DNA from: Oreohelix idahoensis
Lineage: Eukaryota; Mollusca; Gastropoda; Stylommatophora; Oreohelicidae
Length of the DNA: 64,000 nucleotides
Direction of reading: 5' to 3'
Assembly: GCA_024509875.1 (NCBI GenBank)
Contig: JAMPIV010022911.1
Coordinates: 1-64,000 of the forward strand
Position numbers and translations under genes: made by a program. Of the stretch, positions 34,460 through 46,950 are shown one piece after another; positions within the stretch are counted from its first letter, which is position 1; the number at the start of each line of letters is the position of its first letter. The notes beneath the pieces were generated by a model that made no database searches, was not told the origin of the DNA, and saw nothing but the letters and a program-made list of their open reading frames with translations.

Positions 34460-36614
34460 TATGATGTCACGAGAGATGAATTAGTGTAGAAGATAATGAA
34501 TAAAAAGATGTATCAGATTGATACGTAGTATAGCTGCCAGCTAAAAGTCTTGTCTTAGAAGTAATACCCCAGTCTCAAAAATGAGCACTGGTATATGGAT
34601 GTCATAGGAAATAGTTAGACTGTAAAGAATCTAGCCTAGGTGGTAATTATTCAGCACCAGATCCAGAATTGTCTCTTCTCGACAAATATTCTATGCAATA
34701 AAAGTATGTCTTGGGAAAATAACAAAGTAATGAAGTAACTGCAAAACAAACTGTAAAAGAGTTACTCTAGACTTGAATATAATTGATTGATTTATTGTAT
34801 ATACAAGATTTCTGCTTTTCTCTTTTTTGAAAAATAGCAAGACGGAGTGAAACTCAAATTGATGATGATGATTTTATACACAATGATGAAAAGTGTAACA
34901 ACCACAATTACTTTTTAAAATACACAGTGTTAATAGTTCCTACTTCTTGGAACTTGATCACTCTTACAATTAAAAGTTTGTTTTAAATAACAGTTCAATT
35001 ATTCTACTTCCACTGTTCCTTGACTTGAATTTGAAAACTTTATTCACTGTTATAAATTCTTAATAGAGTCTCTGTGACTTAGATTCTATCTTTCACAATA
35101 TTATGTCCCAACAACAACTCAGTGTCATCATGTGTCTTAATAAGTGTGGGTGGCCATATTTAATGAATCACGTCAGTTGTAGACCACTTAGCTTTGGTTG
35201 ACAACACCGTATGTCCCTCTGCTGCAACTGCGATTGGAAAAGGCCAGGTAATAGGTTTCCCAAACCAGACTTGAGGTAATCACTAGGTGCCTGAATGCTT
35301 CTTTGCTTTGCACAGGAACACCGGAGTCTTCAATTTTGCTAACGTAGGTTCGATAGGACCTGAAACAAATAATGTCCTAGGCTTGTATCTTGCCCATAGA
35401 ACTTTCTCTACCACAGAGGTGAGATTAGCAAGACAATCAGACAGAAGATGTTAAGATACAGTAGACAGTTCCAGTCAGAGACATAATACAGATAGATTTT
35501 TAAAAAATAATTACACATTATTTTAAAAAAAAAACTCAGTTTTATTTGATTGACCATGATTGACATCTCTGATATAATATAGGCCTTAACATAGTATTCA
35601 AATATGTACTCATATTATTTTAGTACTTCAAACCATCCTGTTCTATCAGTGTTCCTTATGTATTGTCTAATCCAATAATCATCAAAGGTTTCCAAAGTCT
35701 CCTGAAATCTACTCTACTTTTTCAAACAATCTTCTGGCGTAATTTAAAAAAAATATGCATAACACATAATGGCGTTTTCCCTCCAGAATTTTAACAAAAT
35801 GATTCTACAGACCAATACAATATGAAAATGCAATAAAACAGTATTAAATACACTTACCCTCAATCATAATACACAGACCATCTAAAGACCTGACAGGCCA
35901 CACACACTGATGAATGGCAAAGGCGTTGGATGGTGAAACACTGTCTTCTGTGTTCTGTATTCGATTTTGGCGGTGAGTGAAATTTTCATCCCAGCCTTCC
36001 ACCTTATATACGGTCACATCCGGCGTATGAGAAACAATACGGCCAATTGCTGGTACCTTGATTCATTTCCTCGTAAAGTATGAAGCCTCTGGTCGAAAGT
36101 GTGCTGGGGATAAAACTTCTCTAAATTCCTGTAACTTATTTTTTCAACAAATTTACATTTCATCTCGGTCTTGTTTTACACCGACAATTTGGCGCTATTG
36201 TTCCATATAGCTATCCTTTTCCTATCTTCAATGTACATTTTGCTAGAGCAGCCAAAACAGGTCAAAACCTCTTACGATCCTTGTTTTTGTGCCTTCTTAC
36301 ACCCATATCTCCAGCTAAACTGCACATAAAGAATACACATACGTATCCAGAGAATGCTTGGGCTATGTACTCGTAATATCGTACCTTTACAGCCATTTAT
36401 GTTGGAATCCATCTGTCTTTTCACCATAATAACAGAAAAGCACACACCTTTGAACGATTTCATATTTCTATTTTGTTTACTAACCTAGACGTCTAAGGGT
36501 CAAGCCTCGAACTGTCTCTCTCCTCATTGGATGACCTTTGCAGAACACAGTTAGGCGGTATTAGTTATATTTTTGATTGTCGAGACATTAGTTCAGTCGA
36601 ATTGTGACATATGA
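34460..36614. mobile_element. 2.1-kb solo LTR with TATGA target duplication
   Basis: The sequence 34465-36609 starts TGTCACGAG and ends TTGTGACA (TG...CA with TGTCAC/GTGACA inverted ends). It is flanked by TATGA on both sides (34460-34464 and 36610-36614). The empty site is visible in the paralogous copy at about 18360-18366 (CTTATGACTTGGACATC). It has no coding frame and no second LTR. The terminal bases resemble those of the 2.8-kb LTRs (TGTCACGA), so it may belong to a related family. A non-coding DNA element with TIRs is the alternative. Confidence 0.78.
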
Positions 36615-37410
36615 CGTGGACATCCAGTAGCATTTTTCACACAATAGTAATGCAAAATATAGAATTATAAAATGTACAACTCACCTCAAATATCTTTTTT
36701 TGGGGAGGGGGGAATTCAGACTTCTGGCTCAGTGAAATTGCTTCGGCAACTTGATAACGATGCCTCTTACACGTCGTCTGGATTGTTGCTTTACAATAGA
36801 CTCCCACTATAACTTAGTGTTCAGTTTCCTAAGATTCCGGGCTTTGCGTATTAATAAAGGTAGAGTATTCGTTGTGTAAATTCACATGATGCTCAAACAT
36901 ATTGTCCGGTCCTTTAAAATGGAATCATGATCCTAGTCATTATTCAGGCTTGTCTGGCTGTCTTCTTGACGAATTGAACTTTACAATGCTGTACGCTCAC
37001 AGGGCGCTAATTTATAAGACAACATAAGGCCCACATCCATATTGCTACTATATGACAAGGCTCCAATCAGAAATGTTGTATTGTTACATCTGAAATGCCA
37101 AGCCAAAAGCATGCAAAAAGCGTAAATTGCCCCTTCTCTCACGAACAATTAACAAAACGCAAAAATAAATATGCTGTTTACAGTCTCCATATGTGGTATG
37201 TCAGCTTCCGTCTATTATCTATCATGTTTACACTCACAACTCCATAATATATCATAGGTAATCTCTTCCAAGATGGAAAATCATTCTTCCGACCGGTCTT
37301 GTCTGGAAACGATTATGACATTCACCCGGCCCAGTAAACATTGACAACAACTTGGTCCAACAAAGACATTTCCAGCGAAAAGATAATCGGTTGTGGTCAT
37401 CCCAAGGTTG

Positions 37411-40400
37411 TTTACTTATTAATCGGCTGCAAGAAAGCAAAGTCTGACCGGAAAGTGTGTTACACACTATTAAACCACACTTCTCTCTACCGATCGCAGG
37501 TGTTAATATGGGTTCAAACGAAAGGGATTGATTACCCTAATCAGCAAAAGATGGTCGCTGAAGTCCTGACAAAACAAAAATTGAGGGAAGGTAGTATAAA
37601 CAATGGATCGAAAATGACAAATACTGTCAGAGTTGGGGAAAAACTAAAGTGATGAGTACAGAATGAATTATAGGATGGCACAGGTAAATGTGACGTTTGA
37701 GGTTTTTCTGTCACAGTCACTGAGTTTACCTGCTTGTTGTATGCTGGTTGTATAGAAGTGCTAAATATCATTTACTTGGATTAATGTTGCGCCCAAGTTT
37801 GCGTGTCCTTTTTTTTATCACCAGCAGAATAGATATAAGTCTAGAAATATGTATGCGGTCCAGTAAACATAACAGCACTTAAAATGAAAAGAACAAAAAC
37901 TGTTGATGTTCTTACGTGTAAGACACAAAATAATTACACAACAACAACATAGTGGAAATTAACTAACACAAGTAAAAGAGAATAACTAAAGGAAAGTCTT
38001 GCTATTCAAGCTGCTCGTACATCAATGGAAAATATCCGGAACACAAAAACTGTTTGTGCATTCTAGATGGAACGCCCACTCTGTATCCCTGTAGTCTCAA
38101 AATTAAAAAACAAAAACAAAAACAATTTAAGTACAAAATAAACGTCAATCAGATAATCTTCAGAAGTGTGTATAGAATTACATAGATTAACTAAAATAGT
38201 AATCAAAATAACAGAGTCGCAATACAAAAACTACATTGGAATTTTTGTGAAAAGCAATTCTAAAGACACAATGTTTTTCATAGGAAATTCGGAAAAGGCA
38301 GTAAATCCTCGAGGAACACTCTATACAAAAATAGAATGCCAACAAACAATATTGTCACAGAATGGTTTCATATGGCTGAAAGTTGGAGTGATTGGAGTTA
38401 AGGGTCCATGAGGTTGTCCACGTATATTTACTCAGGAGCTCAGCTAATGTCTAACTGAGAGTCAGTGGTCTTGTGACAGTGCGTGCGCTGGGAGAAAGCG
38501 TGTTTGATGAACACAAGTCTAGGTGACTGAGAGAGTACCTGATTGTGAATAAGGACAGTCTATGATTTGTTGCCGAACGCCAGTGCTATTTATACATTCT
38601 TTTATTGACTTTCTTGCCATGTCATGCTGTTAAACTGGCCAGCACTTTCTCTCTTTGTCGAATTCTGCCTCTTTTTTCTTCAATCTTAATGTGACCGTGT
38701 GGCCAGAAAGGTGTAATTTTAGACTGAGTAATTAGTTGTCGATCTAGTCTACGGTGTGAATTTGTGCTCAGGTTGGCATTCTCACCCGGTAATGGGCGAT
38801 TTAAACGAAACACACCTTTGCCATCCGTGAAGAAGACAGACGTGTGTAAAGTGTCATACTGTAATGTAAAGCGTGTGGTGTATGGTGTGTTCTCTTCCTT
38901 CGGTAAAGCTCCACTATCAATCACTGTAGCATGTTGTTTGTGGTGCCACTACTGTATATATCCATTGTAGTGTACCGAGTTGTTGAGATCAGGCATGCTC
39001 CAGTCTACCCAGCTGTAAATGGGTAACTCACCCTAGTCCTGAGTTAGGGAAGGCAAAGGCAACTGTAAGCAGTAGTTTCCCTCTAAGGCTCCAGGGGAAG
39101 CAGGCCCTAAACTTGGTCAATTCAACCGACGCAGGATGGTGTATATATATGGAGTAGAAGTGTAGAGTGTGATTAACGCGAATGGTGGACTGTTCGTGTT
39201 CTGACCAATCTAAGCACTCATTCACTTGTGTCTACAAGGCACCAATGCAGACTGCTGGAATCCTTGTTTACACAGTTTATTTAGACACACACACTGGGAC
39301 ATAACGAGTAAATCATGGGTATAGGTTGACACATCAATTTGCAGGCATACATAGTAGATCCCAAGGCATGACACATTCATAAATAATGGGTAGTACATCA
39401 ATAGCTTCCAATGTCATGATACATTATGACCGCATCCCCTATCTGACTAAACGCGTCAGTGAAGGCGGATCGGTAAGTAACTAAAGTTGCTTTATGTTCA
39501 TAGGTTATATCATATTATGAAACCACGATAAGGGGTTTCTATCAAAATTGAGATCTCCTTGTCACTGTCCGAATAATAAGATACATGCCCGTTCTTTGGA
39601 CAGTGATTCAAAAATATGATGACAGGAATGTAACATGGCCGCCTTCCTGAGTTGTCGCTCACTCACTCACAGGAGGGTATATATAAGCCAAAGTTAATTT
39701 GAAATGCATATGAATAATTTCCTAAAGCTTCTCCATACAGTTCTACAGTAATCCAGTTACTTCACGTAGACATAACTACTGTATGGAAGCCCGTCATCTT
39801 CGTCGATACAAACATGACCCTAGCGTTGCGAAGCATAATATTCCAGCTAGGTCTAACCGACATGAGATCATCAAAAATAGAGTCTGGCATTACCTGGAGT
39901 CCGAATCATACATGATACCGTACATTAGGAGAGTCTCTAACACAAACTCTAGTAGAGACACAATCTCCTACAGAAGAAAAACCACTTAAGAATGTACCAG
40001 CCCTAGAAAATGCGTAACCCGCCATTGTAAACGGTACATCGGAACTCATCACAACTTTTCAAGACAACTCCTACTTCCGCTAGAGCGGCATAACAAGAAT
40101 ATAGTCCTGCCTACCCATCCAAAATATACAATATAGGACTGATTCTACTTGTACTAATAATATGTAATACATATGAATTCAGGCCATAAACATAATAAGC
40201 AAATTAATCTATTTTCGGGCCCTAACAAATAAGTACGGACATGAGTGCCATATCCATGCGCCGAATCAATATCAAGAACGATTACTCCTATAATCAAAAG
40301 TGTGAATCAATCATGAATTATCTAGCTTTACTATAGACAGCATTTTCATACACAAATGAATGAATGTCCATATCTTTTCCATATTAAATAGCCATATCGA

Positions 40401-42390
40401 TTTTTGTAATATGTGCGTCAAAATATGCACGCAACAACGTGTAAGACATGGAAGACAGCGCTCGGTTGTTAGACTTCTCGGCGCTGTCTGACACCAGAAG
40501 AAAACACCTTTTTGAGCACGAAACCGTAAGAAGTGTGAGTAGGGCAACGAATATCGTGGGATGTAACAGTTCATTAGTGGACGGACCTTGAGTTGTGTCG
40601 ATTAGGAAGATACTTGTGACTAAGAGGTGATCTCATGTCATCCATACTGAGCATAGGACTCCTGATTTGCTCCCTAGAGGGATGGGTGGAGCTTTCCCTG
40701 GTTTTTTGACATAGCTATCATGTGGTACATGGTTGGAGATGCAGATTTAAACTGAAACAGTGAGAGGCTTCAGTGAGAGAGCTGAGAAGTAGCCAGATCG
40801 TTCTTGTGCAAAACGCGCCTCGTACGATAACCAACTGAGGTTTGGGCTTTTGCATAGTTGCGTCTGTGCTAAGAGAACTAACGACATAGAGAGAGTCCAG
40901 CAGTCTGTGCTGGGTTATTAGATGGTGTTACCTAAATAGCTTGGTTATATGTGTGACGTACGTCTAGTTTGTCAAGTGAATTTTCCCTGATTTAATGGAT
41001 GATTTAAGGGACTTTAGCTTTTCATAACATTAGAATCCCTGAACATCAGTATTGTTGTAACTTTTCATCAACGAAGAGTAGCGGCTATGATCAAAGCAGT
41101 CAAAGAAGATCCCCAGAACAGAGAAACAGAAGTTTAGCATCTCCGTACGAACACTGAACCATTCGCAAGACGGACACGAGCGGTCAGAAGATAGCTTCAT
41201 GCAGACTTCGCACTTCTGTGGCCACCGGCAGACTTGCCCGAAAGACGGAACGCTCAGCGTAGCGGATACGATATGAGGAATCAGGAAACTCACCGCGAAC
41301 GAGGCTAGTCTCGCCGGAATTTCACATGCTCGTGCGAGCAGCCTGGAACGAACGTAGATCGGAAGCCAGTCGGGCCATCGTGGTTAGCATGGCGGCTAAA
41401 TAACTTCGACTTCCCCTGGGAACTGAAGAGGCGCGAAATTTTCACATGTACCATTTATCTTTCATTTCTAATAGATAAATACAGAATCTGAAAAGGGCAA
41501 CGTATCATTCGTTCTGACAGAATTCTAAGATTCACTAGCATATAGAAAAAAAATCCTGCTAGATTTCATCTAAATTGTTGGCTATTGGAGTGAAATTCTT
41601 TTTCTGTGCAGACGGTAATTAATACTTTAGCTTCGAGTGATCAGTGGTCTAGTTATTTCATATCTAGTTCACTGGATTGTGGTGTAAATTTAACCTTATT
41701 AAATAAGCCCATCTATAAGTTTATTTCCTAATACAATAGCCGCTTAAGGGAATTATAACTTTAATACAGTTTAGTTCTGTATAAATAGATGTGCTTTCAA
41801 CTATTAACCTCACGGGGAGTTTTTTTCTTGCTTTATTATGTCACTTTTTTTTTTTTTTTTTCATCAGCAATTAATCTGCATTTTTAATGTGTCATTAAAC
41901 ATCAATACACAAATTACATAACATATTCTCGCTTATATCTGTACATTCTTGGGGGAAAATGAAATAATAATAATAATTTCTTACGCACTTCTGTAGCAGG
42001 ACACATCTTCGAGCTGTAAAAATGTATATCTGCTCATTCGCATACACATCATCACATTTAAGCAAACAATATACAATTACATATTTCAATAGTACAGTGC
42101 TATGCAGGTACATTCTCACATACATTACATTATTTAGCAATACTACCTGGATATAAAACAAATTTTTCGCATAGACAATAACGAGCGGAAGAGGAAAAGA
42201 AAGGTTGACATATAGATAAGATGTGGACTGACAATGGCTGCTTCTATGGGGGTAGATAATCGGTGTTGATTAAGTGTTTAAAAAGTGCTTTGTTGAATGA
42301 GTATTGTGTATGTTGGTTTTTTATGTGGTGTGGAAGGCTGTTCCACAAGTAGGCTCCAGAGTATGCTAGACTCTTTTTGAACAGGTGTCA

Positions 42391-42392
<2 letters not shown>
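37411..42392. other. 5-kb non-coding stretch, no gene recognised
   Basis: Only short chance ORFs. Sequence near 37700-37745 (GAGTTTACCTGCTTGTTGTA) matches the right arm near 32936, so repeat fragments continue here. The stretch 39005-39080 (CCCAGCTGTAAATGGGTAACTC and onward) looks like a dispersed SINE-type repeat, but I cannot define its ends. T-rich and A-rich runs occur around 41840. I see no promoter or RNA gene that I can support. Confidence 0.5.

Positions 42393-42424
<32 letters not shown>
42393..42424 (-). other. Poly(A) tail of the Tx1/L1-like LINE
   Basis: 32-base T run on the plus strand. On the minus strand it is preceded by GATAAATAAAAGTGTT, which includes an AATAAA polyadenylation signal. 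Confidence 0.85.
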
Positions 42425-42428
<4 letters not shown>

Positions 42429-42929
42429 CTTTTATTTATCGTTCTTCAACTTTACAAAAGGGTACATTGCATGAAATACCAGGCAAATACATTGTATATT
42501 ACATATAAAGCCTCATTCGCACTCTCCCAAATAAAGTTAAACAAATTATTTAAATAAATAATAATAATAATAATATAATAAGGGATTAAAGAAAAATAAA
42601 AATTAAAAATTTAAGAAAATTAAAAAAAGGATTTATAGTTAATTCAAATTCCTAAACAGTTCATAGTATTTTACATATGTTTAAAAAAAAAACTTACACT
42701 TGCTCACACTTCTCTTTTTCCTTTTTTAAATTCCTTTTAGAATTTACAAGAGCCCACAAATTGTATAACATATAAAAAAAACCACGCGTACTCTCACTCA
42801 CAGGCACTCTTGAAAGAAAATTTTCCCAAAAAAATCTTCACATATACATTAAACTTGCATCCAGAAAGCCGGAACATGGCTATAATTTTTTAAACATATG
42901 TACAGTCAAAATCAGGGTTGAAATTAGTT

Positions 42930-42975
42930 TCCTGCCCCCCCCCCCCCACCCCATTTCCCACCGCCCCCCCTCCCC
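42930..42975. repeat. C-rich low-complexity tract in the LINE 3' UTR
   Basis: Runs of C with a few A and T; on the minus strand it is a G-rich 3' UTR stretch just after ORF2. G-rich 3' UTR tracts are also known from mammalian L1. Confidence 0.85.
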
Positions 42976-42988
42976 TCCCTCAATCTCT

Positions 42989-45900
42989 TCAACTTTTGAT
43001 ATATTTTGTTTTTTGTAAGAATAATTTTGAGAATAAGTGGGCATTGTACTGTTTTCCTTCAAACACCGCGTAGTTCCTACAAATCCAGACTAAATATTTA
43101 AATTCCACTATCAGGCTCAAAAGTTTCAGTTCTACTTGTTGTGTGCACTTTGGTAGGGAATTCAGCATGATAGCTCTATACATGTCTATACTGCGTGGAA
43201 AGTAGACCATCAATTCCTTTTTCAAAATTTCTATTGTAGAAGTGACTGTACTACAGTAAAAAAACAAATGATCTTCTGTTTCTTGTGTATTGGTATTACA
43301 TAATTTGCATTTTGGGAGGTTCTTCCACTGTGCAACAAGTCTTTGCCTAATGGGTGTCATGTTATATAATAATCTAAACGTGACTTCCTTTGCGGGTGGA
43401 GCAAGTGGTAACTCGTGTAAGCTCTTAAAAATAGGTTGGTAATCAGTTATAAAATAGTTATACCCACGTTTTATCCTTGTCACTAATGAGGGTTCTTGTG
43501 CACTAATAAGACTTCTGTAAATGGAGCGTGTATTTTGTTGTAATAAGGGTATATTTCCTTGTATGCTTTGTATGCATTGTTTGTAGAACCGCGGTAAAGT
43601 GCCAAAGTAATGAGGTTGATTGTTTTTGTAACGACACACGTTAGATAATCTCAGACCAATATAATAATGAGCCAAAGGGTATTGTTCAGGATTTTTTACT
43701 ATTTCTCCTATGTACTTGATTCTTAAAGCTTTTATTTTAGTTGCTATATCTTGTAAAGATACTCCCCCTCTATCTTTGGGTTGTATTAACGTTTTATGCT
43801 TTATACAGTGTAAGGTGTTGCGGAATAAGAAAGTTCTTATGAGTTTGTTTATTTGTGTAATAATTTCTTGAGGAATGGTTTGAACATTTGCTATGTAAAT
43901 CAATTTAGGTAAAATAAAAGTGTTGATTAAAACCGATCTTCCAAAAATTGTAGTAGTTTTATATTTATATCTTTCTAGTCTGTTTTTTATTTTCTCTAAC
44001 AAGTTTTTCCACACCTCTGTATTCCTTTGTGTTGGTGTGGCAGTGTATGTAATACCGTAAATTTTTATTTCATTTACTTGTAGCAACTGGAAAGGGAAAT
44101 CTGATCTGTTTCTCCATTTACCTATTCCCATTAACTTTGATTTCTGAATGTTTAGTTTTGCTTCACTGGCTCGTCCAAACTCCTTAAAGGTATTTAAAAT
44201 ATTTTGAATAGAGGAAATTTTGGTTGGGAAAAAAATCGTATCGTCCGCGTACGCGGCTAATTTCCTTTGACCTTGTCCTGGAATGAAAACCCCCGTGATG
44301 TTTGTGTCTTGTCTAATTTTCTCTAACACGGGTTCTATTGACAGTACATATAGCAAAGGCGAGAGTGAACAGCCTTGCCTGACTGACCTAGTTAGAATAA
44401 AGGGTTCTGTGATTGTGTGATTAATTAAAAGTCTACTTTCGGGTTTTTTATATATAATTTCTATCCATTTCCTAAAGTATGGCCCTACATTACAAGCAAG
44501 CGGTGTTTTGTGCAAAAAAGAATGGGATACCATATCGAAAGCTTTTTCTTGGTCCAACGATAAAATAGCGGCCTCGTGCTGCTTGTCTGCCGCGTAGTTA
44601 ATCAGGTCTCTAAAAAAGTGTGTATGTTTGCTAATATTTCTCTGCGGCACGCTGTTCTGTTGGTCGTCATGAGTTAGGATATGCATGAATGATTTCAATT
44701 TATTAGTTAAAGTTTTAGTTAAAATTTTGTAATCAGTGTTTAGAAGTGATATGGGTCTATAGTTTTTTAGTAGTTTCCTATCTGTTTTTTCTTTTGGTAA
44801 GAGTACTATGTACGACTGGTTTAAACTTTCAGGAAGTTCGCTTTTCTGAAAAGCTTCCTCAAAAACTTTCTTCAATAGTGGTCCAAGAACGGGAAAAAAG
44901 AAAATATAGAATTCTGATGTAAGGCCATCTGGGCCAGGGGTCTTATCTCTGTTTAGTGTGTTTACTGCCTCCCTCAAATTTTCGAGTGTTATAACTTGGT
45001 CTAAATTTTTATTTTCTTGTTCTGTAAGAGATTTTGTGTACTTTAAAAATTTTTTTTGCGTGTCTGTTCTTGTTTCTTCTTTGGTGTATAAATGTTTATA
45101 AAATTCCAAGATGGTCTGACATATGTTTGTGTTGTTTGTTTGCAATTGTCCATTGTTATCTTGTATTTGGCGAATCTGCTTATTTTGTTGAACGTTCTGT
45201 TCTATTGCCAAATACTGTTTGTTTGGAGTCTCTTGTGTTGTGTATAACTTCGTTCTCAGCATTGCACCTTTGTATATGTGCTGTTTATGCTGTTCTAACT
45301 GGTCCTGTAACATCTGAATAACCGGGTCAGTTTTGTCTATCTTTTTTGTCAGTTTGATAGCTTGTTCTAATATCTTTTCTTGTGCTTTGGATGTCCTGTG
45401 TATGTAGGTTGCTAGGACCTGTGTCCTGTCTTTTATGGTGTTTTTTAATAGGTCCCAATATCCTGCAATATTTTGTTCAGGGGTCTGTTCTGTGTATCCT
45501 AATATGAGCTGCGTTAATTCCTTTGTGAAGAAATCATGTTTAAGTAAACTATTATTAAACTTCCAATGTGGAGATCTTTTAGATGTTATAATGGGCGTCC
45601 CTATACCTATCACTGTATAAACTGCTTTATGGTCTGTGAAATCGAGTGTGCTGTTAATATGTTGTGTTTTCTGTACCTTGTAAATTTCTGATGTATATAT
45701 CCTATCTATCCTAGAAGCTCGTCGTAAGCCTGGGTATGTCTTATCTATGAAAGTGTACGATCTATTATTTGGTTCAACACTGCTAAAGGTATCCTTTAGA
45801 CCATGCTCATCTAAAATAGTTTGTAATATCTTCCACGGAGATGTCTGATTCTTATTCACATATGTTTTCTGTAAGGTTCGACCAACACGATCCAAGTCAG

Positions 45901-46384
45901 ACGTGACACAATTAAAATCCCCTCCTAAAATTAAGTTCCCTCCTTTGTATTTTGGTGACAAAAAATCAGAGAGCTCTCCATAAAAGACTGGCTGGCTTGC
46001 CCTCTGACTGGGAGCGTATACATTGACCAATGTGTATGTGTCTTGTTCGCTTTGTTTATTTTTAATTTGGACACAAACTAATCTACCGCTAGTGTCCGTG
46101 CTATGGTGTGTTGTTTCCCAGTCTTCTGATACTTGTAAGATCGCTACACCTGTGTGTGATGTCCCTATACTAAACCACCCGTTTCTTAAGCCTAATTTTG
46201 TTGTAATTTGTTTAGCACGGAAGTTTGAAATAACTCTGGTTTCTTGCAGAAAAACAAAATCGGGTTGGTATTTTTTAATTAGTATTTCCAGAGAGTTTAG
46301 TTTATTTGTTAAACCATTTATGTTTAAAGACAACAAGGTTAAACTAAAGGGCGTAGTATTGGGGTGTAAAACTGTGTGCGCCAT
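42989..46384 (-). CDS. LINE ORF2: APE endonuclease and reverse transcriptase
   Basis: About 1,131 codons from the ATG at 46384 (MAHTVLH); the open frame extends 15 bases further only through a non-ATG codon. The N-terminal APE endonuclease shows SLNINGL, FLQETRV, NVYAPS, LILGGDFNC with SDLDRVGR (about residue 150) and DFTDHKAV. RT motifs follow: DKTPGPDGLTSEFY, LLPKEKTDRK with NYRPISLLNTDYK, LSLDQEKAFDMV, SVRQGCSLSPLLY and AAYADDTIFF (catalytic YADD, about residue 712, near 44245). The C-terminus has a Cys-His knuckle CKLCN...EDHLFFYC (near 43320), typical of L1/Tx1 proteins. The DRVGR motif favours Tx1. It nicks target DNA and copies its RNA into the nick. The frame is uninterrupted, so it may be a recent, possibly active copy. 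Confidence 0.93.
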   Translation of the reverse strand: MAHTVLHPNTTPFSLTLLSLNINGLTNKLNSLEILIKKYQPDFVFLQETRVISNFRAKQITTKLGLRNGWFSIGTSHTGVAILQVSEDWETTHHSTDTSGRLVCVQIKNKQSEQDTYTLVNVYAPSQRASQPVFYGELSDFLSPKYKGGNLILGGDFNCVTSDLDRVGRTLQKTYVNKNQTSPWKILQTILDEHGLKDTFSSVEPNNRSYTFIDKTYPGLRRASRIDRIYTSEIYKVQKTQHINSTLDFTDHKAVYTVIGIGTPIITSKRSPHWKFNNSLLKHDFFTKELTQLILGYTEQTPEQNIAGYWDLLKNTIKDRTQVLATYIHRTSKAQEKILEQAIKLTKKIDKTDPVIQMLQDQLEQHKQHIYKGAMLRTKLYTTQETPNKQYLAIEQNVQQNKQIRQIQDNNGQLQTNNTNICQTILEFYKHLYTKEETRTDTQKKFLKYTKSLTEQENKNLDQVITLENLREAVNTLNRDKTPGPDGLTSEFYIFFFPVLGPLLKKVFEEAFQKSELPESLNQSYIVLLPKEKTDRKLLKNYRPISLLNTDYKILTKTLTNKLKSFMHILTHDDQQNSVPQRNISKHTHFFRDLINYAADKQHEAAILSLDQEKAFDMVSHSFLHKTPLACNVGPYFRKWIEIIYKKPESRLLINHTITEPFILTRSVRQGCSLSPLLYVLSIEPVLEKIRQDTNITGVFIPGQGQRKLAAYADDTIFFPTKISSIQNILNTFKEFGRASEAKLNIQKSKLMGIGKWRNRSDFPFQLLQVNEIKIYGITYTATPTQRNTEVWKNLLEKIKNRLERYKYKTTTIFGRSVLINTFILPKLIYIANVQTIPQEIITQINKLIRTFLFRNTLHCIKHKTLIQPKDRGGVSLQDIATKIKALRIKYIGEIVKNPEQYPLAHYYIGLRLSNVCRYKNNQPHYFGTLPRFYKQCIQSIQGNIPLLQQNTRSIYRSLISAQEPSLVTRIKRGYNYFITDYQPIFKSLHELPLAPPAKEVTFRLLYNMTPIRQRLVAQWKNLPKCKLCNTNTQETEDHLFFYCSTVTSTIEILKKELMVYFPRSIDMYRAIMLNSLPKCTQQVELKLLSLIVEFKYLVWICRNYAVFEGKQYNAHLFSKLFLQKTKYIKS

Positions 46385-46950
46385 GAAAAAAAAAACCAAA
46401 CATTATTCCTTTAAACATTTACATAGAATTAAACAAAAATATGCAGTTCCCTTGTTACTGCATAGAGTAGGTGCAGTCAGTTCTAGGAGAGAGGAAAGGT
46501 ACTTGAGCATCTGTGTGGGTAAGAGATAAGGATGATGGATGTAGAAAAAAATGCCACTCAAGAAAAGAAAGGCCCGAGACTTGGGACACGGATTACAGGA
46601 TGATAATTGACAAAAGGGACTATTGGAGGAAAGGGTGTGGTTATGTAATGAAAAAGGAAAGAAAAACCAAAGGGCAGAAAAGGAAATAAGTATCAAGATA
46701 CTACAAAGGGAAAGGATGTCTTGAAAAGGAAGAGAATTATAGCATTGTAAATACATACTTATGTATCTCCATTTGCACATATATGTATCCACTAAGTATT
46801 TTGTATCTCTATCTGTCCTTGAATTCATATTTATATGTATTATTTTAGTTACACAGTTCTTGACGTCTTTAAGCATCACGAGTTTCCCTTCTGTAACTCT
46901 GGGTCGTCTGTGTACGTGCGACGCGCTTGTGAAAGAGTTTTTTTCCATTT

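Larger units (their letters stand above)
33000..37410 (+). repeat. Dispersed repeat R, copy 2 (with two insertions)
   Basis: Direct, diverged copy of 17130-19160. Alignment by landmarks breaks at 33975-34279 (SINE-like insert) and at 34465-36609 (solo LTR) and resumes immediately after each. No coding capacity. The first about 440 bp belong to the right arm of the large inverted repeat. Confidence 0.8.

Noticed and set aside
42930..42975. G-quadruplex regulatory element in the LINE 3' UTR
   Set aside because: The G-rich strand is there, but position and tract lengths alone do not show a function, so I list it only as low-complexity sequence.
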